Shown here one piece after another: positions 6,171 to 13,027 of a stretch of DNA of 13,027 nt. The stretch is from Terriglobales bacterium (GTDB lineage: Bacteria; Acidobacteriota; Terriglobia; Terriglobales; Acidobacteriaceae), in NCBI GenBank assembly GCA_030043575.1, contig JASHXK010000121.1:1-13027 (forward strand). Direction: 5' to 3'. The notes below the pieces were generated by a model. The model did not search any database. It saw only the letters and a list, made by a program, of their open reading frames with translations, and was not told where the DNA came from. A program made the position numbers and the translations under genes. The stretch's first letter is position 1. Every line of letters starts with the position of its first letter.

Positions 6171-6212
6171 CCCAGATCCCTCGCGGCGCAAATCAGGCTT
6201 GCTCGGGATGAC
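6171..6212 (-). repeat. Possible dispersed intergenic repeat with CATCCCGAG...GAGGGATCTGGG
   Basis: On the minus strand this reads TGTCATCCCGAGCAAGCC, then about 10 bp, then GCGAGGGATCTGGG. Intergenic elements of the form TCATCCCGAGC...GAGGGATC are, to my knowledge, common as dispersed short repeats in acidobacterial and other genomes. CATCCCGAG and GAGGGAT are not complementary enough for a strong hairpin. Only one copy is in the window, so repeat status is inferred. Confidence 0.3.
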
Positions 6213-6224
6213 AATTATGAGAAA

Positions 6225-6680
6225 TTACTGCGGGCCTAAATTCTCCGCGATTTCCGGGGTCTGGAGAACGTCTAGGCGAACCTGGTCTACTCCCTTCATG
6301 GAGAGCATCTTAGCTGCGCCATAGGACAGGTCGATGATGCGGTTGCGGGCGACGGGTCCGCGATCGTTGATACGGACGACGACCGACCGATCTGTCTTTA
6401 AGTCTGTGACCTTGACCCAGGAGCCAATCGGCAAAGTCCGGTGGGCAGCGGTAAATTGATTCATGTCGTACAGCTCGCCGCTGGCAGTCTTGTGGGACTG
6501 GAAGATGCGGCCGTACCACGAAGCCTTCCCCACCTGAGGTTTACGGGTGTGGGTTGGCTTGCTTTCCTGGGTCTGTCCTGGGGTCCCTTTTCGCGAATCC
6601 GGTGTGCTATTACCGGGTGCTGCGCTCAGGGCGGTGGCGAGTACTAACGTCGCCGCCACTGGGCTGAGTACTCGTAACAT
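6225..6680 (-). CDS. rlpA: RlpA-like septal ring lytic transglycosylase (double-psi beta-barrel)
   Basis: 151 residues with AGAGGTG 6 nt before the ATG at 6680. An N-terminal signal peptide (hydrophobic about 4-19, cleavage near LSAAPG) has no lipobox Cys, so this is a soluble periplasmic form rather than a lipoprotein. A Thr/Lys/Gly/Pro-rich linker (about 22-49) precedes a double-psi beta-barrel: GKASWYG (51-57), TASGE (65-69), FTAAHRTLPIG (76-86), VVVRINDRGP (100-109), RIIDLS (114-119). Glu69, His80 and Asp106 sit where RlpA family catalytic residues are expected. RlpA cleaves peptidoglycan strands lacking stem peptides during septation. The C-terminal SPOR domain of E. coli RlpA is absent, and the protein ends about 20 residues after the barrel. 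Family assignment is secure; activity is inferred. Confidence 0.9.
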   Translation of the reverse strand: MLRVLSPVAATLVLATALSAAPGNSTPDSRKGTPGQTQESKPTHTRKPQVGKASWYGRIFQSHKTASGELYDMNQFTAAHRTLPIGSWVKVTDLKTDRSVVVRINDRGPVARNRIIDLSYGAAKMLSMKGVDQVRLDVLQTPEIAENLGPQ

Positions 6681-7013
6681 TTAAACACCTCTCATCGTTT
6701 AGGTTGGTTCCTCCTGACAGGGAAGTTAAAGTCTATTGACGGGAAGAAGACGCCGTCAACCCCACAAACCGGGAATTCTGCGTTTCTGCTTGCTATTTTG
6801 GGAAAAGTGTGCTTCAGCCGACCAGCGCCAGAATGCGCGAGTTACGGCCTTGCACGCCGGTTTAGGTACCGAATGCTGGTGCAATCGACTGGAAACAAAT
6901 GGCTTATCGTAAGCTGCGCTCTCGGGATGTCCTCAACGGTTTTTGTACCAGCCAGGCGCCACGCGGCGGGCCTTGACGCTTCCAAGCAGGGCTAATTCCT
7001 ACTGCCAAAGAAA
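6681..7013. other. Gene-free stretch upstream of the rlpA-like gene
   Basis: About 330 bp between the rlpA start (minus) and the terminator of the next minus-strand gene. The 65-codon plus-strand frame at 6798-6995 has no recognisable motif, no good ribosome-binding site and an Arg-rich composition, so I do not call it. The rlpA promoter must lie here. A second purine-rich tract, AGGAGG, occurs on the minus strand near 6710, about 30 nt upstream of the true ribosome-binding site. I see no clear structure otherwise. Confidence 0.4.
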
Positions 7014-7039
7014 AACGGCCAGCATTGCTGCTGGCCGTT
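7014..7039 (-). terminator. Rho-independent terminator of the Ig-like lipoprotein gene
   Basis: AACGGCCAGC (7014-7023) and GCTGGCCGTT (7030-7039) form a perfect 10-bp stem with a 6-nt loop. On the minus strand the stem runs directly into TTTTTCTTTGG (its first two T pair in the stem). It lies about 70 bp after the stop codon at 7107, in the right orientation for that gene. A short CCCCAG/CTGGGG hairpin (7096-7115) also overlaps the stop codon. Confidence 0.8.
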
Positions 7040-7106
7040 GTCGCCGACTCTCGCTGATAATTGCGACGCGGGGTTGAAAGCTCGCGCCGACACCACCCCA
7101 GCTATG

Positions 7107-8102
7107 CTACTGGGGCAAGTTAAAGATTGCGCCAACATTTTGGTTGTTGACCATAGTTACCGAGCAGGTACAGGACGTCACGCCGGACTCTCGTGAACTT
7201 GACGGACAGCCGCTGGGATCCGGAACAACGGGCATGCAATTGGCGGAAAATCCGCCGAAAATGGAGCCGTTGCTCGGGGCGGCGGTCAGAGTGACGTTAG
7301 CACCCAACTGGAAGTAGCCTGTGCAGCCGTTGCTGCCGTTGCTGGATCCGCAGTCGATCCCGCCGGGTGAACTGGTAACCGTCCCGGCTCCTTGGCCAAC
7401 GAGGGCGACAGCCAGAGAGGGCAGGTTATTCGTGCCGCACGCTGGGGCAGGCTGTAGGATACCCGTTCCCGCGACGGACGTTCCGCTGCTGGCGGGGGCA
7501 AGTGCGGTGATCGTAGTTTGCTGGAAGGTAGCGCAGTCTCCGACGACAGTTGCCAGTCCGGTCGAGTTAATGGTCGCGTCCTGCGTGTCGCTGGACGACC
7601 ACGTAACTTGATCGGTCAGATCCTGCGTCGACGGCACACCACTGTAGTTGCCAATGGCGATGAACTGGGCGGTCTCGCCTGTGCTAGCGGCGTATGCCGT
7701 TGCGGGAATAACCGTTATCGAAAGCAATGTGTTCCCGCCGTTTTGTCCGGCAGTGACTGTCACGGCTGCAGTGGATGTAAGGCCGCCATTGCCACCAGTT
7801 GCCGTAATCGTGGCCGAGCCCGCAGCAACGCCGGTCGCCAATCCAGAGGAATTGATGGTGACAGTGGCCGTGTTGCTGGAAGACCACACCACCTGAGTCG
7901 TGAGGTTTTCCTGGTAGTCCTTACCATTCTTCGAGTTTGAAAATGTACCTGTGGCCGTGAACTGGGCCGTCTGCCCTGCGCTGGGGATGGTTACCATCGA
8001 GGGCGTGACCGCTATCGAAGTCAGTTGGGCGTTCTGGCTGCAACCTAGGGCGAGAGCCAGGATCGCGATTACGGAACAGAATGCAAGGACTCGGCCAGCC
8101 AT
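7107..8102 (-). CDS. Lipoprotein with two bacterial Ig-like (Big_2) domains and a C-terminal beta-repeat domain
   Basis: 331 residues from the ATG at 8102, with AAAGGATG about 10 nt upstream. The signal sequence ends in ALALGC, so Cys21 is a lipobox cysteine and the protein should be lipid-anchored in the envelope. Residues about 26-117 and 126-216 are two Big_2-type Ig-like domains, each with VTP/VIP near the start, a QFTATG/QFIAIG core, VVWSSS/VTWSSS, then INSSGLAT/INSTGLAT and the ATI...A ending. A third domain (about 228-328) has GxGTVTSSPGGIDCG, an FxxGxxVTLTAAP core, FGGFSANC and CSVTM...VGAIF, the pattern of InlB-B-repeat-like/Flg_new-type domains, with several paired cysteines suggesting disulfides. 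Such proteins are usually adhesion or scaffold components; the ligand is unknown. Followed by a strong terminator. Confidence 0.85.
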   Translation of the reverse strand: MAGRVLAFCSVIAILALALGCSQNAQLTSIAVTPSMVTIPSAGQTAQFTATGTFSNSKNGKDYQENLTTQVVWSSSNTATVTINSSGLATGVAAGSATITATGGNGGLTSTAAVTVTAGQNGGNTLLSITVIPATAYAASTGETAQFIAIGNYSGVPSTQDLTDQVTWSSSDTQDATINSTGLATVVGDCATFQQTTITALAPASSGTSVAGTGILQPAPACGTNNLPSLAVALVGQGAGTVTSSPGGIDCGSSNGSNGCTGYFQLGANVTLTAAPSNGSIFGGFSANCMPVVPDPSGCPSSSRESGVTSCTCSVTMVNNQNVGAIFNLPQ

Positions 8103-8485
8103 TTGGATGTCATCCTTTCGGGGGATTGCCCGTCAATAGGCGTCGGTGAGCCGCTTCAGAAGTGAAGTGGACACTGAAGGGTGCTAGTTTTCACCGTTTC
8201 GCTCTCCGCGAAGTGTCCCACCCTAGTCCTAATGTGTCAACAATTTTCTGAAGGATATTACCTAAGTGGTAGGGAGTTAGCCTGATTACCGGTTGCCGGC
8301 TGGCGGCAAGCTATTTGCCATTTGCTCTTCGCTGGAGGCTGGAAGTCCTAAAGATACAGTCTCCAGCGAGAAGCGAGGATTCAGGCAATCCGCCCGAGCT
8401 TAGGCCAAAAAAAGTGCCAGCTTGAAACACCCGCCCTAAGAGGCACTCTCTGACGAAAAGCGATAAGCGAATGGCGTTGTCGCCG
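8103..8485. other. Intergenic region between the TPR gene end and the Ig-like lipoprotein gene
   Basis: No gene seen. On the minus strand a perfect TTGACA (8240-8235) is a possible -35 box for the lipoprotein gene, but the hexamer 17 bp later is only GACACT. GGACACT (8169-8175) and AGTGTCC (8212-8218) form a spaced inverted repeat downstream of that box, a possible operator. A second inverted repeat is CGCTGGAG (8330-8337) with CTCCAGCG (8361-8368), whose flanks extend the pairing imperfectly. The TPR gene terminator lies at 8407-8447. Confidence 0.4.
8407..8447 (-). terminator. Rho-independent terminator of the TPR protein gene
   Basis: On the minus strand AGTGCC (8447-8442) pairs with GGCACT (8418-8413), followed by a run of seven T (8413-8407). 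The loop between the arms is long (about 23 nt) and may fold further. It lies about 40 bp downstream of the stop codon at 8486, in the right orientation. Confidence 0.6.
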
Positions 8486-10048
8486 TTACTGCTGTGGTTG
8501 CTTGGCAACCGGAGGCTGCTGGTCGTCCGGTAGCGGCATCAGCAAGCCACCATTGGAGTTAGCCGGTGTCTGGTCCTCGGACTGCGGCGGACGATGAACC
8601 ACTGGCTGCTGCGGCTGGGATTGCGATTGTGGCGGATGCGGGACGGTGTACTGGTTCTGCTGCGGCAGTGGGGCCGATTTGTTGGGCTGTTGGGCCGCGG
8701 GAGGCTGCTGATTGTCGGGCAGCGGCATCAGCAATCCGCCGCCGTTGTTGGCTGGGGCCTCACCCTGCGGAGGCTGCGCAGCAGGTTGAGCGTTGCTATT
8801 GGGCGAGGGAGCCGGATTTCCGGGCTGGGCGGCCGGCGGCTGCTCGTTTTCGGGCAACGGTTGTAACAGGTGGTTGTCGCTTGGTTCGGGCGCTGTTTCT
8901 GCAGGCCGAGGATTTTCCGGCAGCGGCTTAGGCGTAACCGCAGGTTCCAGCACCGGCTGATTGTTGCGATAGCGCAATACAACCGGACCACCTTCGGCGC
9001 GGCGTAGAGCAGCCTGCTCTTCGGTGGCTTTATTGACGGCATCATCACTGTCGCCGGCGACGGCCGAGAGCTTCATGCCTTCCACATCTTTGCGGGAGGC
9101 GTAGGCGACCTTCATGCTCGACTGGTCGGCACCCCGGGCTTTGTCATAGTAGTAGTCGGCAGTCTCCTTGTCGCCGTCCATTTCCGCGAGGTAGCCCATA
9201 TTGTTCAGCGCGAAGGCATTGCGTTTGTCCAGCTCGTAGGCCTTCTCGAAGTACTGGCGCGCCAGCTTGTAATCATTGCGATTGATGGCTGCGACACCGC
9301 GCGTGTTGAGCCGCGCGACCTGCGCGGTCACGCTCTGCTCGTGGTCCATCAGGCTGCGAACCTTGTTGGCATTGCCTTCGGCGATCTGGCTGATGCCCTT
9401 GCCGCGCCACGCCTTGTTGACCGTGACCACGATCGGCGTGTCGGAGTGCTGATTGGCGGCCTGCGAGTAATACTTGTAAGCGTCCTCGAGTTCGCCTTCT
9501 TTCTCGCGCGCGTAGCCAAGATTGTTCAGCGTGAACGGATTCGTTGGATCGAGCTGCAACGCCTTTTGCAGCGCGAGGTCGGCTTCCGGCGCTTGATCCT
9601 TCTGCAGCAATCCAATCGCATATACATTGATTCGATTGACTTGCATCTTGCTGTCGGCGGCCATGCCGGCAATCTCACCGACAGGCTTGCCGATCGCGGC
9701 GCGCTCGCTCGACTTGTAGACAACGGCGTCGGAACCCTGTGCCTGCGCCAGATCGTAATAACGCTGAGCGCGGTCGGCCTGGCCTTCCAGCTCGGCGATA
9801 TAGCCGAGGTTGTTTAGCGTGAACGGATCGTTGGGATCGATGAGATACGCCCTGTAGAACAGAGCCTTGGCACGCTTGTAGTCGTGCTTCTGGACTTCTT
9901 TTACGCCGTCCTGGTTGAGCTTCTGCACCGGCGTAGGCTTGGTGCGCTTGGGAATGCTGATGCGAACATCGTGGTCATCGGCGCTGGCTGAAAGTGCGAG
10001 CGCGGACACGAGCAGGGACATTAGGACTAAGCGCCGGGAACAGGACAT
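8486..10048 (-). CDS. Secreted tetratricopeptide-repeat protein with Pro/Gln-rich C-terminal tail
   Basis: 520 residues from the ATG at 10048, chosen because GGAGG lies 5 nt upstream and a signal peptide follows directly (SCSRRLVLMSLLVSALALSASA, cleavage before DDHD). The folded part is three copies of a unit of about 100 residues (about 41-135, 136-240, 241-340). Each has a TPR helix pair with DPNDPFTLNNLGYIAELEG-like cores (71-89, 168-186, 275-293), followed by a linker containing a Lys/Arg-Gly or Lys-Asp motif and an Ile-Ala- or Val-Ala-like turn. From about 355 the chain becomes Pro/Gln/Asn-rich and disordered, with variants of LLMPLPDNQQPP at 394-405, 439-450 and 502-513, and a shorter KPLPENP at 374-380. 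TPRs bind other proteins, so this is probably a periplasmic or surface scaffold; its partners are unknown. Confidence 0.85.
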   Translation of the reverse strand: MSCSRRLVLMSLLVSALALSASADDHDVRISIPKRTKPTPVQKLNQDGVKEVQKHDYKRAKALFYRAYLIDPNDPFTLNNLGYIAELEGQADRAQRYYDLAQAQGSDAVVYKSSERAAIGKPVGEIAGMAADSKMQVNRINVYAIGLLQKDQAPEADLALQKALQLDPTNPFTLNNLGYAREKEGELEDAYKYYSQAANQHSDTPIVVTVNKAWRGKGISQIAEGNANKVRSLMDHEQSVTAQVARLNTRGVAAINRNDYKLARQYFEKAYELDKRNAFALNNMGYLAEMDGDKETADYYYDKARGADQSSMKVAYASRKDVEGMKLSAVAGDSDDAVNKATEEQAALRRAEGGPVVLRYRNNQPVLEPAVTPKPLPENPRPAETAPEPSDNHLLQPLPENEQPPAAQPGNPAPSPNSNAQPAAQPPQGEAPANNGGGLLMPLPDNQQPPAAQQPNKSAPLPQQNQYTVPHPPQSQSQPQQPVVHRPPQSEDQTPANSNGGLLMPLPDDQQPPVAKQPQQ

Positions 10049-10391
10049 TGCGCCTCCGAGCAGCAGTGGCTCGGGGTCAGTAAAGGCACGATTCACAGCA
10101 CGGCCTTGCACACCGACCCGTAACCAGTGAGGTTAGATGGCGGATTGCGGGTTTGCGTTGGCAGGGAAGCGGTGCCAGCTGCAATGAGGATCTGCGTCCG
10201 TCGATCTGTCAATAAATGCATCCTCGACCCGGCTCGCCGGCCTATACTTCAAATCCCGCGGCAGTGTAGAATGGGCGCGCTTTCGCGGGATAAGCGATCT
10301 CTGACTGTAATCTCCTGACGATTTCAACCAGCCAAGGTAGCCCTATGCTTTCGGCTACACGAACGAGGCGCAGCCGCGAGGCCAGAGCAAC
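10049..10391. other. Divergent intergenic region between the TPR and membrane-protein genes
   Basis: About 340 bp that must hold promoters for both divergent genes. On the minus strand TTGACA (10212-10207) is a perfect -35 hexamer, with a weak CCTCAT 17 bp downstream. On the plus strand TATACT (10243-10248), TAGAAT (near 10268) and TATGCT (near 10344) are possible -10 boxes without good -35 partners. Short minus- and plus-strand frames here show no motifs. I see no strong terminator or repeat. Confidence 0.35.
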
Positions 10392-11642
10392 ATGGGAGCG
10401 ACCCCGAACCTACAACCGGCGTTGGCAACGGAGACAGACTCCGTGAACGCCGGGCCGGTTTCGACAGCCGGAAACCTACAACTGGTTGCCGACCGCACGC
10501 TGCTTCGCGTCAAGACAACCGTGGTAGTCGGGTTCCTGGCCAGCATTCTGCTCTCGCCCAAGCTGTGGGTCAGCACGCGATTCTATCCGCTGGTTCCGGT
10601 CTTCCATTGGCTACCGCGCATTCCGCTTCCATTGGACTATGTTTGCTTCGGCATATTGCTCGCCCTGCTGGCCGGTGTCGCCTTCGCCGCGCGCCCGCGC
10701 AAGTACACCCTGACCTTTGTCGTCTTGTTCGCCATCTACTCGCTGTTTGACCAGACACGCTGGCAGCCATGGGCGTATCAGTACTGGCTGATGCTGATCG
10801 CGCTGGGCTGCTTTTCGTGCAACCCGGGTGACGTCATCGGCGAGCGCGACGCCTTGAACATCTGCCGGCTGATCATGGGCTGCACGTACTTCTATAGCGG
10901 CTTTCAGAAGCTGAACACCCGCTTCTTCGCCGAAGGAATGCCGTGGGTGTTGGGGACGCTGCACTTCCAGATCCCCGCGTTGCATTACATCGTACGGATC
11001 ACGCCGTTCATCGAGGTCAGCATCGGGTTGTGCCTGCTGTCGCGGCGCTTCCGCAAGATCGGCGTCGTCAACGGCATCATCATGCACCTGTTCATTCTGT
11101 ACAGCTTCGGGCCGCTGGGGCTGAACTGGAACAGCGTGGTTTGGCCGTGGAATGTGGTGATGATCGCGCTCATTCTGCTGCTGTTCACCAAAACCGATGT
11201 GACGTTTGGTGACATCGTGTGGCGAAACCGCTTCGTCTATCAGAAGGTCGTACTGGTCCTCCTCGGTGTGTTGCCCTCGCTCAGCTTTGTTGGATTGTGG
11301 CCCTCCGATTTGTCGCTGTGTCTCTACACCGCGAACCTCACCGAGGCCCAGGTCCTGATGAGCCAAAAGGTAAAGGACCAACTGCCACCGGAGGTTCAGC
11401 CCTACGTGAAGAACGTCTCTGGGCATCTGGTGCTGCGCACGCAGGACTGGTCGTTTGGCGAGATGAACGTACCACCCTACGCCGAGATCCAGAGCTTCAC
11501 CACGATCGGCAAGACTGTATGCCAGTGGGTGAACTATTCGCCGGATGTTGTGCTGTCGGGGTACGAAAAGAACACGCTGCGCGGGCCTGGAAAAGAGATT
11601 CGCAATACCTGCTTCGGGACGATGGCCAATGTCCACCCGTAA
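10392..11642 (+). CDS. Multi-pass membrane protein, HTTM / vitamin-K carboxylase-like
   Basis: 416 residues from the ATG at 10392, with a GAGG tract about 10 nt upstream (weak). After a hydrophilic head of about 40 residues there are roughly eight hydrophobic segments: about 43-60, 82-99, 105-119, 131-143, 160-172, 203-216, 226-240 and 250-266, with another at 284-302. TYFYSGFQKLN with FFAEGMPW (165-184) resembles the core of HTTM (horizontally transferred transmembrane) domains related to vitamin-K-dependent gamma-glutamyl carboxylase, in which an invariant Lys and aromatic residues follow a membrane helix. A C-terminal soluble part (about 310-416) contains LPPEVQPYV and ends in ANVHP. I place it near the HTTM family on pattern only; whether it has enzymatic activity is unknown. 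It converges with the dehydratase gene across 36 bp. Confidence 0.6.
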   Translation: MGATPNLQPALATETDSVNAGPVSTAGNLQLVADRTLLRVKTTVVVGFLASILLSPKLWVSTRFYPLVPVFHWLPRIPLPLDYVCFGILLALLAGVAFAARPRKYTLTFVVLFAIYSLFDQTRWQPWAYQYWLMLIALGCFSCNPGDVIGERDALNICRLIMGCTYFYSGFQKLNTRFFAEGMPWVLGTLHFQIPALHYIVRITPFIEVSIGLCLLSRRFRKIGVVNGIIMHLFILYSFGPLGLNWNSVVWPWNVVMIALILLLFTKTDVTFGDIVWRNRFVYQKVVLVLLGVLPSLSFVGLWPSDLSLCLYTANLTEAQVLMSQKVKDQLPPEVQPYVKNVSGHLVLRTQDWSFGEMNVPPYAEIQSFTTIGKTVCQWVNYSPDVVLSGYEKNTLRGPGKEIRNTCFGTMANVHP

Positions 11643-11678
11643 TGACACGTTGGTTCTAAACCACTTGTGCCTTCCAGG

Positions 11679-12674
11679 CTAGGAGGCGGCAGGTGTCGGT
11701 TCCTCACGCAGCACCTGCGCCAGCAGTTGCGGATCGACATTGCCGCCGCTGACGATGGCGACGGTCTTCCTGGCTTCGGGCAATTCCTTCGCATGAAAGA
11801 GCCAGGCCGCAAAGGTCACGGCGCCGCTGGGCTCGGCGACGAGGCGCGCGCTGGTGGCCATCGTTCGCATGGCTGCTCGGATTTCATCTTCGGTGACGGT
11901 GATGATGTTGTCAACGAAGCGGCGAATGTGCTCGAAGTTAATCGGCCCGATAGACTGCGTCCGCAAGCCGTCGGCCAGGGTCAAGGAGACGCGCTCGGCG
12001 GGCAGTTCGACGATCTTGCTGCTGCCAAAACTTTGCTGCGCGTCGTTGGCGAGCTCGGGTTCGACGCCGACGATCTGAGCGTGGGAGCCGCTGAGCTTGA
12101 TGGCCGACGACACGCCACTGATCAGTCCGCCGCCGCCGCAAGGGACGAGCACCAGGTCAGCGTCGGGCAAGTCTTCGAGGATTTCGAGGCCGACGGTGCC
12201 CTGGCCGGCGATGATCTGCTCGTCGTTGTAGGGCGGAACGATTACGTAGCCGTGCTGCCGCGAAAGCTTTTCGGCGCGCTGCATGCGCTCGGTGGAAGCT
12301 GGACCGACGGTGATGATCTCGGCGCCCAGCGCTGCGGTGCTGTCGACCTTCAGCTTGGGCGCGTTGCGCGGCATCACGATGACGGCCTTCACGCCGAGAG
12401 CGCGCGCAGCATAGGCGACGCCCTGCGCGTGATTGCCGCTGGAGTACGAGATGACGCCTCGACGGCGCTCGTCGTTGGTGAGCGAGGCGATTTTGTTATA
12501 GGCGCCGCGCAGCTTGAATGAGCCGATAGGTTGCAGGCTCTCGGGCTTAAGGAAGAGCTGGCCGCGTGGCGGCTCGGATTCTGTCGCCGGCGGAAAGTAG
12601 GCGATCAGCGGCGTGCGCACGGCGATGCCGCGAATGCGTTGCTGCGCGAGTTGGATGTCTGACAGGGTTACCAT
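11679..12674 (-). CDS. PLP-dependent threonine/serine dehydratase (or Ser/Thr racemase)
   Basis: 331 residues, fold type II PLP enzyme. Threonine dehydratase deaminates threonine to 2-oxobutanoate (or serine to pyruvate) in the cytoplasm; close relatives racemise serine. Lys54 in GSFKLRGAYN is the PLP Schiff-base lysine, SSGNHAQG (78-85) is the asparagine loop that holds the PLP ring, CGGGG at 178-182 is the glycine phosphate-binding loop, and SGGNVD lies near the C-terminus at about 313-318. The chain ends soon after, with no ACT regulatory domain, so it fits the short catabolic or racemase-type class rather than the long isoleucine-feedback-regulated IlvA. Divalent-cation-binding racemases share the same skeleton, so the reaction is undecided between ilvA/tdcB-type and racemase. 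The start at 12674 has only a weak CGGA upstream. Confidence 0.9.
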   Translation of the reverse strand: MVTLSDIQLAQQRIRGIAVRTPLIAYFPPATESEPPRGQLFLKPESLQPIGSFKLRGAYNKIASLTNDERRRGVISYSSGNHAQGVAYAARALGVKAVIVMPRNAPKLKVDSTAALGAEIITVGPASTERMQRAEKLSRQHGYVIVPPYNDEQIIAGQGTVGLEILEDLPDADLVLVPCGGGGLISGVSSAIKLSGSHAQIVGVEPELANDAQQSFGSSKIVELPAERVSLTLADGLRTQSIGPINFEHIRRFVDNIITVTEDEIRAAMRTMATSARLVAEPSGAVTFAAWLFHAKELPEARKTVAIVSGGNVDPQLLAQVLREEPTPAAS

Positions 12675-12731
12675 GTTCCGAAAGCCCGGAGGGCGGCATT
12701 TGTTTACCCGCGGGTTGAGGTTTTGTGTCAG

Positions 12732-12799
12732 GGCACGACTTTAGTCGTGCCGATTCGGGCGTCTATTTTTTCCTCGCGAGCGGGCTTCAGCCCGCGAGG
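12732..12799 (+). repeat. Composite palindromic repeat, copy 3 (REP-like)
   Basis: Same order as copies 1 and 2. A perfect 9-bp hairpin, GGCACGACT-TT-AGTCGTGCC (12732-12751), overlaps a CCG-ATT-CGG helix (12750-12758). After about 22 bp, including a run of six T (12766-12771), comes the hairpin CGGGCT-TC-AGCCCG (12781-12794), enclosed by CCTCG (12772-12776) and CGAGG (12795-12799). It shares the 12-mer GGGCTTCAGCCC with copy 1. It lies between two minus-strand genes, just downstream of the 12814 gene. Confidence 0.65.
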
Positions 12800-12813
12800 G
12801 GCCGCTCTACTAA

Positions 12814-13027
12814 TCACCCCGCCGGCAAGACCGGCCCCTTGCCAGCTTCGGTGGTGCGAGCGGTGCGAATCATCTGCGCCATCCAGTGTACAAGCGCAAG
12901 CTTGTCGCGCAAGCTGACTTGGGTGCCCACTTCCACGTGGCCGATGGCAGGACTCACCAGAGCCGTGACCAGATACTCCTTCGGAATGTCGCGCGCCAGC
13001 CACAGTAGCTCGGTTGGCGGAATCACG
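12814..13027 (-). CDS. Unrecognised protein, C-terminal part (probably continues off right edge)
   Basis: The frame reads IPPTELLWLARDIPKEYLV, then LVSPAIGHVEVGTQVSLRDK and LALVHWMAQMIRTARTTE, ending in GKGPVLPAG with a TGA at 12814-12816. The composition is protein-like (amphipathic, few rare residues), unlike the Arg/Ser-rich overlapping frame on the same strand. A GTG codon at 13026 could be a start, but the frame is still open at the edge, so this is more likely the tail of a longer protein. I do not recognise the family. It lies downstream of nothing visible in the window; the REP-like copy 3 follows its stop by about 15 bp. Confidence 0.5.
   Translation of the reverse strand, partial: VIPPTELLWLARDIPKEYLVTALVSPAIGHVEVGTQVSLRDKLALVHWMAQMIRTARTTEAGKGPVLPAG

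Noticed and set aside
8311..8508. A 65-codon minus-strand frame after the TPR gene
   Set aside because: It overlaps the end of the TPR gene and spans its terminator and an inverted repeat; no motif or ribosome-binding site.
10611..11648. A 345-codon minus-strand frame opposite the HTTM-like gene
   Set aside because: The translation is Arg/Gln/Asp/His-rich without motifs, while the plus frame has membrane helices; antisense shadow.
11667..12521. A 284-codon plus-strand frame opposite the dehydratase
   Set aside because: Gly/Asp/Arg/Ala-rich antisense translation; the minus frame holds all PLP-enzyme motifs.

Overview
The window looks like chromosomal housekeeping and cell-envelope DNA from a GC-rich, Gram-negative-type bacterium, most likely an acidobacterium (Acidobacteriota, Terriglobia-like). 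This is an inference from high GC in third codon positions, secreted orphan proteins and Big_2-type lipoproteins typical of that phylum, short intergenic palindromes of a REP-like kind, and no sign of phage, plasmid or insertion-sequence genes. No rRNA, tRNA, CRISPR array or transposase is visible.

Layout. 1-187 (-): N-terminus of a SAM-dependent methyltransferase running off the left edge. 188-819: gene-poor gap with an orphan terminator-like hairpin, a TATAAT box and a leader with two mutually exclusive hairpins. 820-1719 (+): secreted protein of unknown function. 1727-2833 (-): enolase-superfamily o-succinylbenzoate synthase / N-succinylamino acid racemase. 2859-3695 (+): DapD of lysine/diaminopimelate synthesis, divergent from the racemase with only 25 bp between starts. 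3727-3877: two head-to-head copies of a composite palindromic repeat. 3900-5270 (+): dicarboxylate/amino-acid symporter of the DAACS (DctA/GltP) family. 5320-6027 (-): PyrF. 6225-6680 (-): RlpA-like protein. 7107-8102 (-): Ig-like lipoprotein. 8486-10048 (-): secreted TPR protein with a Pro/Gln-rich tail. 10392-11642 (+): multi-pass membrane protein, HTTM/vitamin-K carboxylase-like. 11679-12674 (-): threonine/serine dehydratase-type PLP enzyme. 12732-12799: third copy of the composite repeat. 12814-13027 (-): C-terminal part of an unrecognised protein.

How the parts relate. Most genes are single transcription units in alternating orientation, with several tight convergent pairs (820/1727, 3900/5320, 10392/11679), so there is no large operon. 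The one pairing with a possible functional link is the racemase/OSBS-type enzyme beside dapD: both families handle succinylated amino-acid-like compounds and they appear to share a very short divergent promoter. The genes from 6225 to 10048 form a run of minus-strand exported proteins (RlpA, Ig-like lipoprotein, TPR protein). The latter two each end at a recognisable Rho-independent terminator, so they are co-oriented but probably transcribed separately.

I found no strong candidate for a new defence or mobile system. The most distinctive observations are the three-copy composite palindromic repeat, the compact divergent racemase/dapD promoter, and the three-fold internal repeat plus proline-rich motif repeats of the TPR protein.
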